A stretch of DNA of 64,000 bases, taken from contig JAMWET010002891.1 of assembly GCA_024036415.1 (NCBI GenBank), forward strand, positions 307,001 to 371,000, written 5' to 3'. The position numbers and the translations under genes were made by a program. The first letter of the stretch is position 1. Every line of letters starts with the position of its first letter. The stretch is from Prochilodus magdalenae. Lineage: Eukaryota > Chordata > Actinopteri > Characiformes > Prochilodontidae. The notes beneath the pieces were generated by a model. It was given only the letters and a program-made list of their open reading frames with translations. It did no database searches and was not told the origin of the DNA. Positions 1 through 11,552 of this stretch are shown piece after piece.

Positions 1-44
1 AAAGTAATCCTGAGCCCATGTCATTATATCAGCTATTGCTGAAT

Positions 45-620
45 GACAATTCTTGATGTAAAGCCTTCTGGGGGATTGGAGATCACAGATCTTCATCCTA
101 GGCTTATTCCCTTTACCCAATGAAATTTCTCCCTATTCCTTGAATGTTTAAATGATATAATGCACTGTAGAGGGATAAATATCCACATGCCTATCCAGAT
201 CCAACATTCTTTTTAAACACTTGAATACTTTCTTATACATTTGTTGACAAACTGGGCATCCTCTGTCCATCTTTGCTCCTCAGAGACTCGGCACAGATAC
301 CGCTTTTGTACCAAATCATGATTACAATCACCTGTTGACATCACCAGCTTGAAATCACATCTTTATTTAGCTTTTTCAAAAAATTATTTTGTTTATTACT
401 ATCACTAAACTGACCCATCCTCAATGTTTTTTGAAGTGTGTTGAAGACCTTAAATGCAGGAATTGATGTTTATTATCAAATAAAATTAAGCTGACCAGAC
501 CAAACATTAAATATCTTGGGATCATACTGTCTGCAGTGTAATAAAAGTCAATGTAAATGCAAGAACCAGTTTTGTTTTGCATTTTCCATACTGCCCCAGC
601 TCTTTCTGATTTGAGCTTGG
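45..620. mobile_element. Decayed DNA transposon fragment
   Basis: From about 90 to 420 the text follows a pattern I know from common teleost DNA elements: a 'cttattccctttacc' stretch, then 'atgcactgtagaggg', 'tttgttgacaaactgg', 'catctttgctcctcagaga' and 'tcatgattacaatcacctgt'. From 420 to 560 it continues with 'ttttttgaagtgtgttg' and 'aaacattaaatatcttgg', which resemble the terminal half of elements related to the IS630/Tc1-like relict at 33443-34150. No open frame survives. The family is recognised from memory of repeat patterns, not from a search, and the ends are approximate. Confidence 0.55.
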
Positions 621-1200
621 GTTTATTATAATAATTCTTATAAAGTAAGATATGTGATATGTTATAGTATATTATAGTAATGATTTCATCTTTCCAGAGC
701 ATTTCTTTGATAAAACTCCAAGCTAAATTAGAGTTTTCTTCTCCAAGACAGAAGACTTTATGCTGTGAAATCTTGCAAACAAATAAAATAATGATCTTCC
801 TGTTTGTCTTTCATTATTACTTCATTTTAAGGTGATCAAGTGCCCAGTCTAGAGCTCATTAAACCTTTCTCATACAGCATCTGCAAGAGATGTCAGCTGT
901 GCAAGGTGTCCATTTGGGACTAGGATTTTAGGAGCACCAGACAGATTTAAGACATTATGATGGCACAACAAACAGCCATCTTCCGCTTCTTTGTTCTGAC
1001 GGGTGGAAATATTCCTTAGAGGCATGAACAGATAGACAGACAGACAAAGAGACAGACATGTACAGCCAGTGCCAGTGAGAAAAAGGAGGCTGTAAAAAAC
1101 GGCTTATAGTTTTAAGTAGTTTAATTAGCGTTAATGCACCTCATTAAATGAAATATAGCTGAGTGTGGGCATTAAGAGTGTCCCACTGCACAGCGATTAA
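621..1200. other. Non-coding, no gene seen
   Basis: AT-rich unique DNA. The only structure seen is a short GACA-rich run at about 1029-1059. No open frame with coding character and no recognisable mobile element. Confidence 0.6.
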
Positions 1201-1220
1201 TCTTGATTTCACCGCAGAGG

Positions 1221-1253
1221 CCCAGAGAGAGAGAGCGAGAGAGAGAGAGAGAG
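1221..1253. repeat. (GA)n microsatellite
   Basis: Nearly pure GA dinucleotide run with one interruption (gc) near 1236. Two overlapping open frames here encode only Arg/Glu low-complexity peptide and are not genes. Confidence 0.95.
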
Positions 1254-1400
1254 CACAAAGAGAGGAGAGAGGTGTTGTTGTGTGCTGTGATGGTGTCCAG
1301 CAGGGGGATGCTGTACACTCCACCGCTCTGTGTGTCATTACTCTGTCACCCCATCAAATCACATGATTACACCCACAGAGCCGGACACAGCACTGTGCCG

Positions 1401-1454
1401 CAGTCCCCTGATGATGACACGCGCTAGCAGCCGTCCCTTGATGATGACACGCGC
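1401..1454. repeat. 30-bp tandem duplication with TGATGATGACAC core
   Basis: Two direct copies, 1401-1424 and 1431-1454, share 'TGATGATGACACGCGC' exactly and differ at only a few upstream positions. TGAT and TGACA resemble PBX and MEIS/PREP half-sites, an inference from motif look only. It lies in a GC-richer block (about 1200-1570) with no coding signal. Confidence 0.7.
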
Positions 1455-1570
1455 GGGCGGCATGATGAAGGACTGTGAGATGGCCTAAGTGCAGAGGCCA
1501 GTGAGACGCCATCACTCAGCCCAGACCTGGTGAGCCAAGCCCAGACTGTCTGGGGCTGGATTCAGCTTTC

Positions 1571-3320
1571 TACCAGCCCTCACTTTAACCCCTTAAACTC
1601 TAAGGACCAATCATTAGGTCCACGCTTCCATTGTTCACTTAGTTCTACATTCAGCTACATTTCTACCAACTTAGTTTTACATAAGGATATATAATCTGAT
1701 TTTATATGATATATATTATATATATTATGATGATAAGTTTTTACATATGTATTGCTATATGTATCATATTATTATTATTTATTACCAACTTGTCTATACT
1801 GTAATGAGAATATATATTTTTAACGTTTTAGTTATACAGCGATTGAACTTCTTTACAAACAATACTGGTTGAACTGATCTGTACACAAAATACCATCATA
1901 GTTTCTTGTAAATATGTAAAATGCAGCCAGATCTTGTGTTTAGTGTAAGAACAACATGTTCTAACACCAAAAACATGGACAAATAACGGCCAATAAATAG
2001 AAACCAAGAAAACAACAAAAGTCTAGTACTAGTAACTTATTTATCTGATTACTTAATTCTATTTATTTGAATTTAAGAAATTATACAGATGAAAACTGAC
2101 CAAAATATTTGATAGTTGACCACACTGTTCACCTAAAATTATTGGAACCTGTTTCAAATTAGTGTTATACTCGTTAGATGTTAGTATTTACTGAGTACCT
2201 ATAGTCATTGCTTAGGCTGTAACAATCAACCAATCTGTGTCAATGCATCCAGTAATTAGCATGTGTGATGCATAAACATTGATGCATGCATGTTTATTTT
2301 TACACCTGTGCCAGCATTATCTGTGTGATTTGTCTCTGTTACCATTCACAAGGGTTAATTTGGAACCACTTCACAAAGCTTGTTATTTCCGCCCCGATGT
2401 GACACAAGGCTGTTGCTAGCTTTCTCACCATGTGATGTACATCTTTATGAAAACTAAGAAATCCATGTGGGTTCACAACATAAACTTACACAAGGGCTTT
2501 CTTTGACCTGTGCAAAGAGCTGAAACTACATTTGTTGATTTGTTTTCTAGCCTAGATTGTATATTATAGTATACAAACTTGATTTCTGTCTAAGATATGA
2601 GGACATGTGTCAAAAATTGCCTTAGAGTGTATATGGGCTCTGTACAGCAGGATGAAAGTTAATTGATTTATATATGAGTGTATTACAACACTGTGCATCA
2701 TGTGATCTGATGTGAAATGTGTTTGTTGCTATCAGCCAAATAAATTCAAGTATACTTGTTCTCACATTGTTCACATTAAAGTGGCAGTCTACCAGTCACC
2801 CAAGCAGTAGAAATTGAAGTTTTGCAATGTTATTGGTAGCAAATCATGAGGTGTAGAAACATTTCAGTTTTAGAAAATATAATGGCTGACAACACTTTGG
2901 GGTTTTTAAACCAGAATCGTGGTGGTGAATTTGAATTCATCAGAATGGTGGCTAAAAGAAATCTGTGTTAGATTGTGTTGTGAAGTATAACTTGTGATTT
3001 ACAGCCCTAGTTTCTGAATAATAAGCCATAAGGTTTATATCTGAAAACAAGTGTACAGTTTAAGTTGTTAATGCCTCAACATAAATCTGGTTGTCGCTGC
3101 TAATATGCCAGTGTCTGGGTTACAGTAGAGTAGTTTAGCTTTTCATGTCATGTTTATGCTTTAGTTTTACTGTTGTACTGCAGCTTGTTTAAACATGAGC
3201 AGTGCTGAATCGGTGGAACTGGGTGGCATGGTACATGTTATAGAGTAAGATATTTAAAAAAAAAAGGATAACGGAGCAATTAAATTGTAGGTGGGGTGCT
3301 TAAGAGCTGTAAGAGGCTTG
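1571..3320. other. Non-coding AT-rich DNA
   Basis: Long AT-rich stretch with short TA-rich runs near 1690-1770 and no gene, no strong repeat and no recognisable element. Confidence 0.6.
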
Positions 3321-3329
3321 TGTGGTATG

Positions 3330-3900
3330 TGGCAGGGCGGGAGGACAGTTTGTCGATGGAGGCTTTTATAATGCAAAGGCTTATAATTATCCACCGGCCT
3401 CCCACTCCTCTGCGCTCCACTCTGACATATCGCTTTCCTAAATGTCAGGAGGAGCGGTCCAGCGCTGCCGACCCCCGAGCTGCACCTCTCGCAGCCCTGC
3501 TGCTGGCTCCACTTTAGCCCAAGCTCTGAGCTCCTCTCTCCTATCCTCTTCTCCCTTCTCAACGGGGAATAGCCATTCAGGCATCAGCGATCGTTGACCT
3601 GGCTATTGTTGTTTGTGATACTTACTGGTAAACTTTTGCAATCAATACAACATCAGGCGGCGGAGCCCGGGGGAACAGGGAGCTGAAGCAGTGCACTTAA
3701 TCTTGCAGCCGGCCGCTGCTCCCTGCTCTGCCGCTAAACTGGGTAGTTGGCCTAGTTGATGCGGCATTATTGCAGCAGAGGTCAGATGAGAACTGTCTGC
3801 CCGGGGCCTCTGATGAATGGCTGTTTTTGATAAAGCCGCTCTCCCATCCAACAAGAGACGTTTAATAATGATGGACCATAACTGCACACCAAAAAATCCT
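3330..3900. promoter_or_regulatory. Candidate non-coding regulatory block
   Basis: Clearly GC-richer than the AT-rich DNA on both sides and free of simple repeats, which is typical of conserved non-coding elements in vertebrate gene deserts. It contains homeodomain-, octamer- and SOX-like words such as 'ttataattat', 'tgcggcattattgc', 'gctattgttg' and 'gtttaataatgatgg'. Open frames of 102 and 81 codons on the minus strand have no recognisable domain and are probably chance. Conservation was not tested; an unannotated exon or CpG-rich unique DNA is equally possible. Confidence 0.3.
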
Positions 3901-3920
3901 TGTAGGCTGCAGCAGGAAAA

Positions 3921-3946
3921 AATATATATATATATATATATATATT
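3921..3946. repeat. (AT)n microsatellite
   Basis: Pure alternating AT run after an A-rich start. Confidence 0.95.
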
Positions 3947-3949
3947 ATA

Positions 3950-4658
3950 CTCTTTGCTTACTCTGCCCTTCTGCCTCTGCCTTTCCATGCTTCTTTCTTT
4001 TCCCTGCTTCCTCTTTCTCTGTCTGCTTCTCTCTTATTTAGGACATTTATGAAAAACTAGAAGGCATGTATGAGGTTATCAGATCATGTTTTCTGTTACT
4101 TTGACCCAGTGGCTAAATTGTATCATTTGATTTTCTCATTTGAACATTGTTGTTGCATTCCTCCATTTTTTGTGGGAACAGGTCGCATTAGAACGTGCTA
4201 GACAGATATATGGTTTTCTCTGGCTTCTCAGGTTACTAAACCAATGAATTAAGATTGTGTAGTCACAGTAATATAGACATGTTTGTCATATACAGGGGTA
4301 GGTAGTAACTAGCTTAGTTGATGTTGGAGCTTGAGCATTTTAGTTTGGACCATTTGTTGAAGAAGTGCATGTAACAAATTCCAGTTCCTTTGCTGGTAGA
4401 TAATGAACGTACAGAAAAGTTTCATAGCAGTTCTGTTTGTTACTTATTGTTTGGAGCCTTTTGTACTTCTAGATTTTACCCAACTGTATTTTACTTAACT
4501 ATGGGTTTAGGCTATCCTTTGATCTCATATATACATTGTATTTACAATGGACATGCATGCTTCAGTACCAAAACCGGTGAGCTGTTGCACTGAAAAAGGC
4601 AATATTAGTTACAAACTTTACATTAGAACACTTTTTGCTTTTGTGGTCACAGTCCTCC
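3950..4658. other. Non-coding, no gene seen
   Basis: A pyrimidine-rich start (3950-4035) followed by ordinary AT-rich sequence. Two overlapping open frames (67 and 95 codons, about 4390-4834) have no known domain. The second runs into the duplicated B unit and is not supported as a gene. Confidence 0.55.
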
Positions 4659-5077
4659 CTGCTGAGCTGCCCTCATTTGATTTAGGTCATGTCATGATGT
4701 TGTCATGTTGTGATGACTTGGCAAAGAATGAGATTTCAGCTCATCAAAGAAAGTTGAAGTCTGTCATAAGAGATTTCTTTAAAAGTAGGACCTGCTTTAG
4801 TCATGTACTTTTGACTGCTGCTATAGATCTATGAATATTCTAGTTGCATTCCCGTTGCCATGAGCTTAGCATGCATAGCTGGTGCTATGTCATACCCAGC
4901 CACTTTATTTTGATATCACAGAAGCTAATTTTATCATAAATGCATTTCCTGCCGTGCTGTAAAAAGACATTTATATGGATCAAATGTCCGTGAAGAGCTC
5001 TGCTGAGCTGCCCTCGTTTAATCTAGGTCGTGTCATGATGTTGTCATGTTGTAATGACTTGGCAAAGACTGAGATTT
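4659..5077. repeat. Local tandem duplication, unit A-B-A
   Basis: A 78-bp unit A (4659-4736, containing 'gtcatgatgttgtcatgttg') is followed by a 263-bp unit B (4739-5001). A second A copy follows at 5000-5077. The two A copies differ at about 6 of 78 positions, hand counted, and lie 341 bp apart, so this is about 1.2 copies of a 341-bp tandem unit. Unit B recurs at 6724-6986. No coding frame spans it. It could be a satellite seed, an unrecognised mobile fragment or a duplicated regulatory element. Confidence 0.9.
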
Positions 5078-5640
5078 GGAAAGCATTTCACTTTTAAACG
5101 GTTGATCTTTATTAAACATAGCAGCACCGAAGACCCAGTATTCAGTGCTACTGAATGACTAGGATAGCAGGCAGGTCTTCAATAACCATACACTACTCCC
5201 TGATAGTAGGCACCAACACTGCACCAGTAGCCCACTAAACAGCCCCACATCATAGAACAACATAACCTGATACATATATACAGCTTTAGGTTAACAGTCA
5301 CTGCGTCAGTGGTGCTTCTCAGGAGCTTGTGTATGTGGTCACGCCTTCTATGGCCAGGGACGTCATGCAACAGGCGATGAGTACCCTTGGATTTATATGA
5401 CAGTTAGCTTTATTATAAAACGTTTTATAGATTTACATTTACAATATACTTATTTCATTAATAAATACCTGCATAATAATACTTAACATTAATTAATTTC
5501 TTAAATTATGTAATGACATGTCCCAGTAAAAAAGGTTTGACTGGGATAAGACCAGTGGATGCAGATGAAAGACTGTCAAAAGAAAGTCTCTAAAAGAACA
5601 CAGCATCTGTACGTTTGTTTAGTATGCACGCTTGTCCTTC
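5078..5640. other. Non-coding, no gene seen
   Basis: AT-rich unique DNA. The 63-codon minus-strand frame at 5179-5370 has no recognisable domain. Confidence 0.55.
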
Positions 5641-5649
5641 TCCGTATGG

Positions 5650-6540
5650 GTGTGCAGTGAAAACAAATATTCACAATTCACAGAGAGAGTTAAGCAGCCA
5701 GATTATACCATCATAATGAGCATCAAAATAAGCGCTCAGTCTTCCCGAACTCTTTTCTGATCCAGCCTGGCTCAGGATAATTGAACGCCTTTTAAACCAT
5801 ATATGATCTTTCAAGAAAGCGAGAGGAACAAGCTGCAGGCTGCATTTTGCTCCATATATCACCCTGATAAGCAATCAAATCAGCATGTGCTTAGCTTAAA
5901 AGAGCGCTGAATAAAAAGTCCTCTCTAGAATATGGAATCTAGTTATGAGAGAGTTACGGTGAAATTAAATGCCATTCTTCCTCGAAATAAAGGGGAGGAA
6001 GCGCTGACAGGTTTGACGGCTGCGATGCCTGCAGTGACAGGAATAACAAATTAATTGGGACCATAACACATTCTCTCCAAAGGTGAGGTAAACACAGCAC
6101 ACTGTATATTTTTCAACATCAGTAAAAATCTCAATTGAATCTAAAAATAAACCCTGAGACATTGAACAGTTTTAATGGATTTTGACACGTCTGCATTATA
6201 CTGTCACTCCAGTATAAATGAATCATAACTTTGCTCTGCACCAAGGAATTACCGGCATTTTTGAGAAAATATATTGTGCAGCAGGCTGTGAATTATGATG
6301 CAAGATCAAAATAAATGCGTAATGACTTTGGAGGAACTCAGAATAATTTATTGGCAGGAGACGCTTCCCAGGTTTGGTGAGTGGGGGTGGGTGGATGGGG
6401 GGCAGAAAGAAAAAAGAAAGGAAGCAAGAGTCGTTACTCCTCTCTCTCACGCAGGGTGAGAATGCTTTCCACTGTCCAAATGTCAGACTGGGGCTTACCC
6501 TGCTCACTGGAGCTCGGAGAATGAAGCTTTCCTAAATGCA
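5650..6540. promoter_or_regulatory. Candidate non-coding regulatory block
   Basis: Repeat-free stretch of mixed composition with many homeodomain- and octamer-like words ('aattaattggg', 'tgaattatgatgcaag', 'ataatttattgg') and no open frame with domain content. It reads like a conserved non-coding element cluster, but this is inference from composition only. Confidence 0.27.
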
Positions 6541-6723
6541 GCTGAATTTAATCATATGCTTATTTATTGATCACACACAATATGTGTCAAAATGTGCAGG
6601 AAGTCTAAAGCCATAGCTAAAGATAAGAAGGAGGGTTTTTGTTTTGGCCTTTTTATAACAGATTGGGGGAAGGACTTTGCACATTGAAAAGCAGGACCAT
6701 AGCCGCTTTTTGTTCTCAACACG

Positions 6724-6986
6724 GCTCATCAAAGAAAGTTGAAGTCTGTCATAAGAGATTTCTTTAAAAGTAGGACCTGCTTTAGTCATGTACTTTTGAC
6801 TGCTGCTATAGATCTTTGAATATTCTAGTTGTGTTCCCGTTGCCTTGAGCTTAGCATGCAAACCCCGTGCTATGTCATACCAAGCCACTTTATTTTGATT
6901 TCACAGAAGCTAATTTTATCATAAATGCATTTCCTGCCGTACTGTAAAAAGACATTTATATGGATCAAATGTTCGAGATAAGCTCT
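6724..6986. repeat. Second copy of duplicated unit B
   Basis: Colinear with 4739-5001 over 263 bp with no gap and about 15 mismatches (about 94% identity, hand counted). The first 90 or so bases are identical. It lies 1985 bp downstream of the first copy in the same orientation, and neither flank carries unit A. The minus-strand 105-codon frame overlapping it (6571-6888) is not supported as a gene. Confidence 0.92.
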
Positions 6987-9118
6987 TTGCAGAAGTAAAA
7001 GTAATATTCATATTTAAATTCTAAGACTGAATCTACTGTCAACACTACAATCACACTGAGAGCTTATTAGTGTACAATGTTAATACACATGCATGGTGTA
7101 ATTCAGTGTAATCTGATTTGTGTTCTGTTTCATCATGCAGCCCTCCAAAAGAGGGAAAAAAAATCCTGCGCAAGTTATTTACCTCTTAAATTTTATCCCA
7201 TTGGGACATGAAATCCTTTCATGTTTGAATCTGATTTGATGAGAGTCTCGGAGATGTGAGCGAATGGTACATTGGGACTGTAATAGTGCCAGTGATTTAG
7301 TTAAACGTGGTCTATGTGCACAGTCATAACACAGAGTTATTCCAGTTGATTGTATTCCACTAAGATGTATTTTTGGGTTATTCATGTTTATCAAATCAAG
7401 CCTTTAACACTCAAAAAGGATATTATATTACACTGTTGAATCTTATAGACTGCAATCTGATTATAATGTTTTGTTTTTTGTTTTTTTTGCCATGCCTGTC
7501 TGATACAAGTGTCCTGTTCTAAAATATCTCCAGTATATTTATTTTTCGACTTTTGTAACCCAAATAAATATTAGATTTCTGGGCTCTATCTTCTCAGAAA
7601 ACAAAAATGTCAGCTATTGCAAACTTAAAACTGACCTAAAATATTAAATTACATGGTTTACTTTATGTTTTGATTTGTTTACATATTGTAGAACCCCAAA
7701 GACAACAATACACAGTGTTCCTGAAGTGCAAGACAAGATCACTGTCAATTTAAATTGTGTTTAAATGTTCTTGCAGTTACTCCTAACATGATTGCATCAC
7801 TGCTGCAAATAAAAATGATAAGCAAGATGATTACATTGTAAAAGATGGTTTTATTATTAGGCATGACTTTTTTCAGAACAATATCAGATTGTTTCTTTCA
7901 GACCATTCATCCTAAAATTTGCACTTGCAGGAAAAGAAATCACACATTTTTTTAAAAATTATAATCTGAACATACCAAAAATTAAATCAAATAAACAAAT
8001 AAATATATAATATGTATATTGCAGTCTGTAGTTTGTGAGGGTTGTAGTACTGACATATTTAACCTGATCACATAGCGGCTGTAAACTCCAACATACAAAG
8101 TAAAAATGTGAGTTAAATGTTTGCTTTAATTGTCAGTTTTTGTGTTAATATAACAAAGACATTCTTAATGGAAATTGCCTATTGGAAATGAGCATCGTAC
8201 TAGTGGTACAAATTGTACGGAATATTGTTACATATAAAGTAAATTAAAAGACTTTGTAGATTGAACATAAGTAACCTAAATAAACAGCTGTATTTTCTGT
8301 GATTTTATGATTCAATTTTACAGACACTACGAGGTCACATACATGCCATTTCATCATCCCTGAAACACAGTAGAAACATTGCCATATTATCGTTGTTGAC
8401 AACAGGATGATTTTAATATGGAGCCTCACATGTCTCTGTAATGCTAATTCTGGCCATCTCAGTTTCCACATGTTTGCACTGACATCAGCAGATATGTGCA
8501 TCAGCAGGTATGTACAAGAAACATATTGGTGCATCTCTAGTTTTGTTGTATGTACATTTATTTAAGACTATGAGTTTTGGGTCCAGAGCTTTTTTATTTA
8601 TGTCCACATATTTGACCCAGCTGAATGAGAAAATTAACGCTCTCTTAAATCACAAGATAATAATTTTAGAGGTGTTAGTAGTTTTGATTAATTGTTTGCA
8701 ATTGGCCCAGCCTGGTAAATTTGTCATGAGGGAAACGGTCAACATCTGTTTGTCATTAATTACAGTAAGATCAATGCAACCTTTGGTTATTACAGTAATC
8801 ACTACATCATTAAACAGATTCATGATGACTGTAGCTGTGGGCCGTCCAGTAAAAGAGAGGTAGCAGTTGAGGTGATTGTAGCAGTAAAAAGAGAAATGGT
8901 GCAAGATGTAGTATCGCTAATGGTAATTTATTGCTGTGGTGTAAAACGGTGGCACTAGCAGTGGAGGAGGTAGTGGAGGAAGATGGAATCATTAGTGTCA
9001 GTAGTTATAGGAGCTGTTGTTGATGTTACACACTTAACACTGAGGTCTTCCTGTGCCATTATTAAGCTACTTGTGCTGGTCGTGTAGTGGGGAAAGTGTC
9101 CTGCCCAGGTAGGCCTTT
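6987..9118. other. Non-coding, no gene seen
   Basis: AT-rich DNA with a T-rich run at 7471-7488. The 117-codon plus-strand frame at 8510-8863 has no recognised domain and lies in AT-rich text. Part of it (about 8630-8720) looks repeat-free and homeodomain-site-rich. Imperfect GTAG/GGTGG triplet-like text runs from 8860 to 9030. Confidence 0.5.
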
Positions 9119-9119
9119 G

Positions 9120-9174
9120 TTCTCTCTCTCTCTCTCTCTCTCTCTCACTGATTTTTTTTTTTGTTTTTTTTTTA
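9120..9174. repeat. (CT)n plus poly-T tract
   Basis: Pure CT run 9120-9146, then two T-runs separated by a single G up to 9174. Confidence 0.95.
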
Positions 9175-9399
9175 AGGCCAGGGTTCATTTAAAGGGTGCA
9201 TTACAACACGTGATGCCCCAGCGTACCTAGTCTACATCTCTCATTGTAAATACTGCTGTTATGTTATTCACTCCATCTGTCTCTGGAGAATCAATCCCCT
9301 TTTGAATATTTAACACAGCCTATTGTGCTTATTCACTCCCTTTACCACCTCCGTTTTACAGACACCCAGAGTCCCACAGATTCAGTAACTTAGATGTGC

Positions 9400-9870
9400 G
9401 TAAACATGCATTGTTTCCCTGATCACACATCCGCACAGACGTACACACACTCGCTTTTCCTGCTCTTTAGCCGGTGAGGAAGCTAATCCCTGGGCTGGCA
9501 GGGCAGCAGTGTTGTTTTGGCGGTTGTTTTCAGTGTAGTTCATAAATTATAGATGGGCCATGTCGAGGGCCGTCACCGCGCTGAGGCCTGTCTGGCCTGA
9601 CAGCTGTATGATGCCCACTCAGTGCAGCAGATTGGGAGCTCAGAGTTTCATCAATAAATATCAGGCCGACCCTCACACTCAGCCTCGTGTCAGCGGTCAA
9701 GGTAATGGCTTTTTATTATGGTGAAGGGCAGCACAGCGAGGGGTAGGCTTAAGGTTGCTCGTCCATCGCTGGTCCTCAGACAGAGAGAGAGACAGATGAG
9801 ACGAGGGAGAGGAGTGAGAGAGAGAGGGAGGGGGGAGGCAAAAGTTTAAATGTCTGAAGCTCAGACTAAG
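9400..9870. promoter_or_regulatory. Candidate non-coding regulatory block
   Basis: GC-richer, mostly unique sequence ending in a GA-rich patch (9781-9838). It contains 'tcataaattatagatggg', 'ttcatcaataaatatcagg' and 'ttttattatgg' against a GC-rich background, a common look of vertebrate conserved non-coding elements. No open frame with domain content. Function is inferred only. Confidence 0.3.
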
Positions 9871-10019
9871 TGAAGTCTTGGGAAATGGGTGTGTGGCCAG
9901 AGAGCCTGTGAGGGTTTTTCAGCAGCAGTGTGCTTTCAGGGCTTTTGTACTTTGAAAGTAATTTCCTCCAAAAGTGTAATATGTGTAATTCTATGTTTTT
10001 AAAGCATAAAAAGACTTAT

Positions 10020-10700
10020 CCAGTTTATCATTGTCTTTAAGTGCGGGTGCAGAGGTGAGGAAATCCACTTGCTGTAAAAAAAAAAAAATGCAGAGATGCT
10101 TTAAAAATCTCCGTCAGGTACACCCACCCCCACCCTCCGCCCCCCACCTCGACGTCTGCAGAATTATAGTTTTCATCTCAAACGCCTCAGAACAGAACAA
10201 CATTTTGTCTAAAGTTCATTCATCAGAAGGCCGCATATTTTGAAAAGGGTAAAAGCGCTATACTAGCCTGTCAGAGAAGCGCAAAGGCTAGATACTATAG
10301 ATTACTCCTATCCCCCTGCCAGATAGAAAACGGATAATTACATATTTGTGGCGGAGGCTGAGCGCTGAAAAAATCAATAGAACTTTTTTTTTCCAGATGA
10401 CACTTCATTAGGGAAGAGAAATCTGGCGGCTGAGAGGAAGAGCAGTGCAATTAAACGCTCCTGCTAGCTCACAGGCTGCTACACCTCCATATTATTATCC
10501 AGTTTATCTGAAATAGTGGTTGCACTTGAGGAGTAATTGGAAAGCATTGATTATGTACTTTTATGTGTACACTGTTGCAAATCATTATGGAGAGAAGCAA
10601 TAGTTAGTTAGCCTCTCTAATGAAGCGCTAATTGCGCTAAGTAGGTTAAGATGTTAGTCAAACTGTGAGATCAGAGCACGGATGCCTCTCCACCAGTCAC
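10020..10700. promoter_or_regulatory. Candidate non-coding regulatory block
   Basis: Repeat-poor stretch with dense homeodomain-like sites: 'gataattac', 'ttcattagg', 'gtgcaattaaac', 'ccatattattatcc', and a near palindrome 'gcgctaattgcgc' at 10625-10637. The 70-codon frame at 10031-10243 runs through poly-A and is not convincing. I rate this among the likelier enhancers in the window, but cross-species conservation is untested. Confidence 0.35.
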
Positions 10701-10719
10701 TGTCCGGACAGAAGCTCCC

Positions 10720-10770
10720 ACACATACACACACACACATGAACACACACACATAAACACATACACACATA
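10720..10770. repeat. (CA)n-rich microsatellite
   Basis: Interrupted CA dinucleotide tract with ATA/TGA interruptions. Confidence 0.9.
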
Positions 10771-11393
10771 GAAAACTGAGAAGATATAAAAGTTAGATGC
10801 ACCAAAAGTTAATTTGTCTTTGTTATACCGTATCCTTTTCCACTGTTCATTTGTGGAGTGTCAGTTTCCCTAACAAGTTCAAACTTTTATTTTGTGTATT
10901 GTATTGATTGTTCTGAAGTGCATATGTTACTCACTGATCTTAATTTAAAATGCTACTACTGCTCCTGTTAGTACTGATGCTACTGATACTACCAATAATA
11001 ACACTGCATTAGTTTTTTTCTTATTCCTGAGTGCGAAGTGTGTTTTCTTAATTCCCTAGGTCTAAAATATACAGAAAATGACAGTTGGTCCCCAATACAC
11101 TTTGCTTTTGTGGCCAGGGCAATGATGCTTTGAGAAGTTATCTATCTTTCAGAACAGTTGCAATACATTCAGTGCCGAATACATTTCGAATAGCTTCTGC
11201 AAAAGTGAGAACTTTACTACTAGAGCTTCTCTGGGACTGTCCAGTAGTATACATAGCAGTATAAACACAGGTGTGTTTAAACAACCATTTCAGCTTATGT
11301 TACATCTCAGTAAGTGGACAGTGGATACATGGCTACATTTTGTTTAGATGGCATCAAGAGACTACTGCATCTAGCAAAAACATTTTGCTACGT
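10771..11393. other. Non-coding, no gene seen
   Basis: AT-rich DNA. An open frame begins at 11271 and runs into the relict below, but its first 40 residues match nothing I recognise. Confidence 0.5.
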
Positions 11394-11552
11394 CTTGGCC
11401 ACTTTATTAAGACCAAAGTGAAAAAATACTTTGTAAAAACAGCTGCTAAGATGTGCAAGGCCTACAATATATACTTCGGCATGCCTGTTAGGAATCAAGA
11501 CAAACCATGGGGACCTCATTTCATATGTGAGCAAGAAAAGTCTACAAGGTAA
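11394..11552 (+). pseudogene. Relict of a repeated cysteine-motif protein family
   Basis: An open frame starting at 11271 contains, from about residue 42, the stretch 'FIKTKVKKYFVKTAAK' followed by 'CKAYNIYFGMPVRNQDKPW' and 'GPHFICE'. The pattern C-x2-Y-x2-YFG(M/C)xV-x-(D/N)QDKxWxPHxxC recurs in many predicted fish and invertebrate proteins that come in high copy and behave like mobile-element cargo. In the copies I know the region continues with a second Cys pair and a 'WREP' segment. Here the match stops after the second Cys and the frame ends at 11552. A GT dinucleotide after 'acaag' at 11549 could mimic a splice donor. I infer a truncated, non-functional copy; the family's function is unknown to me. 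Confidence 0.65.

Noticed and set aside
1586..1640. 'ccccttaaactctaaggacc' with 'taggtcc', a small MITE-like palindrome
   Set aside because: Inverted arms only 5 bp; no second end found.
8510..8863. 117-codon plus-strand frame
   Set aside because: AT-rich, no domain, overlaps an equally long-looking minus-strand frame; consistent with chance.
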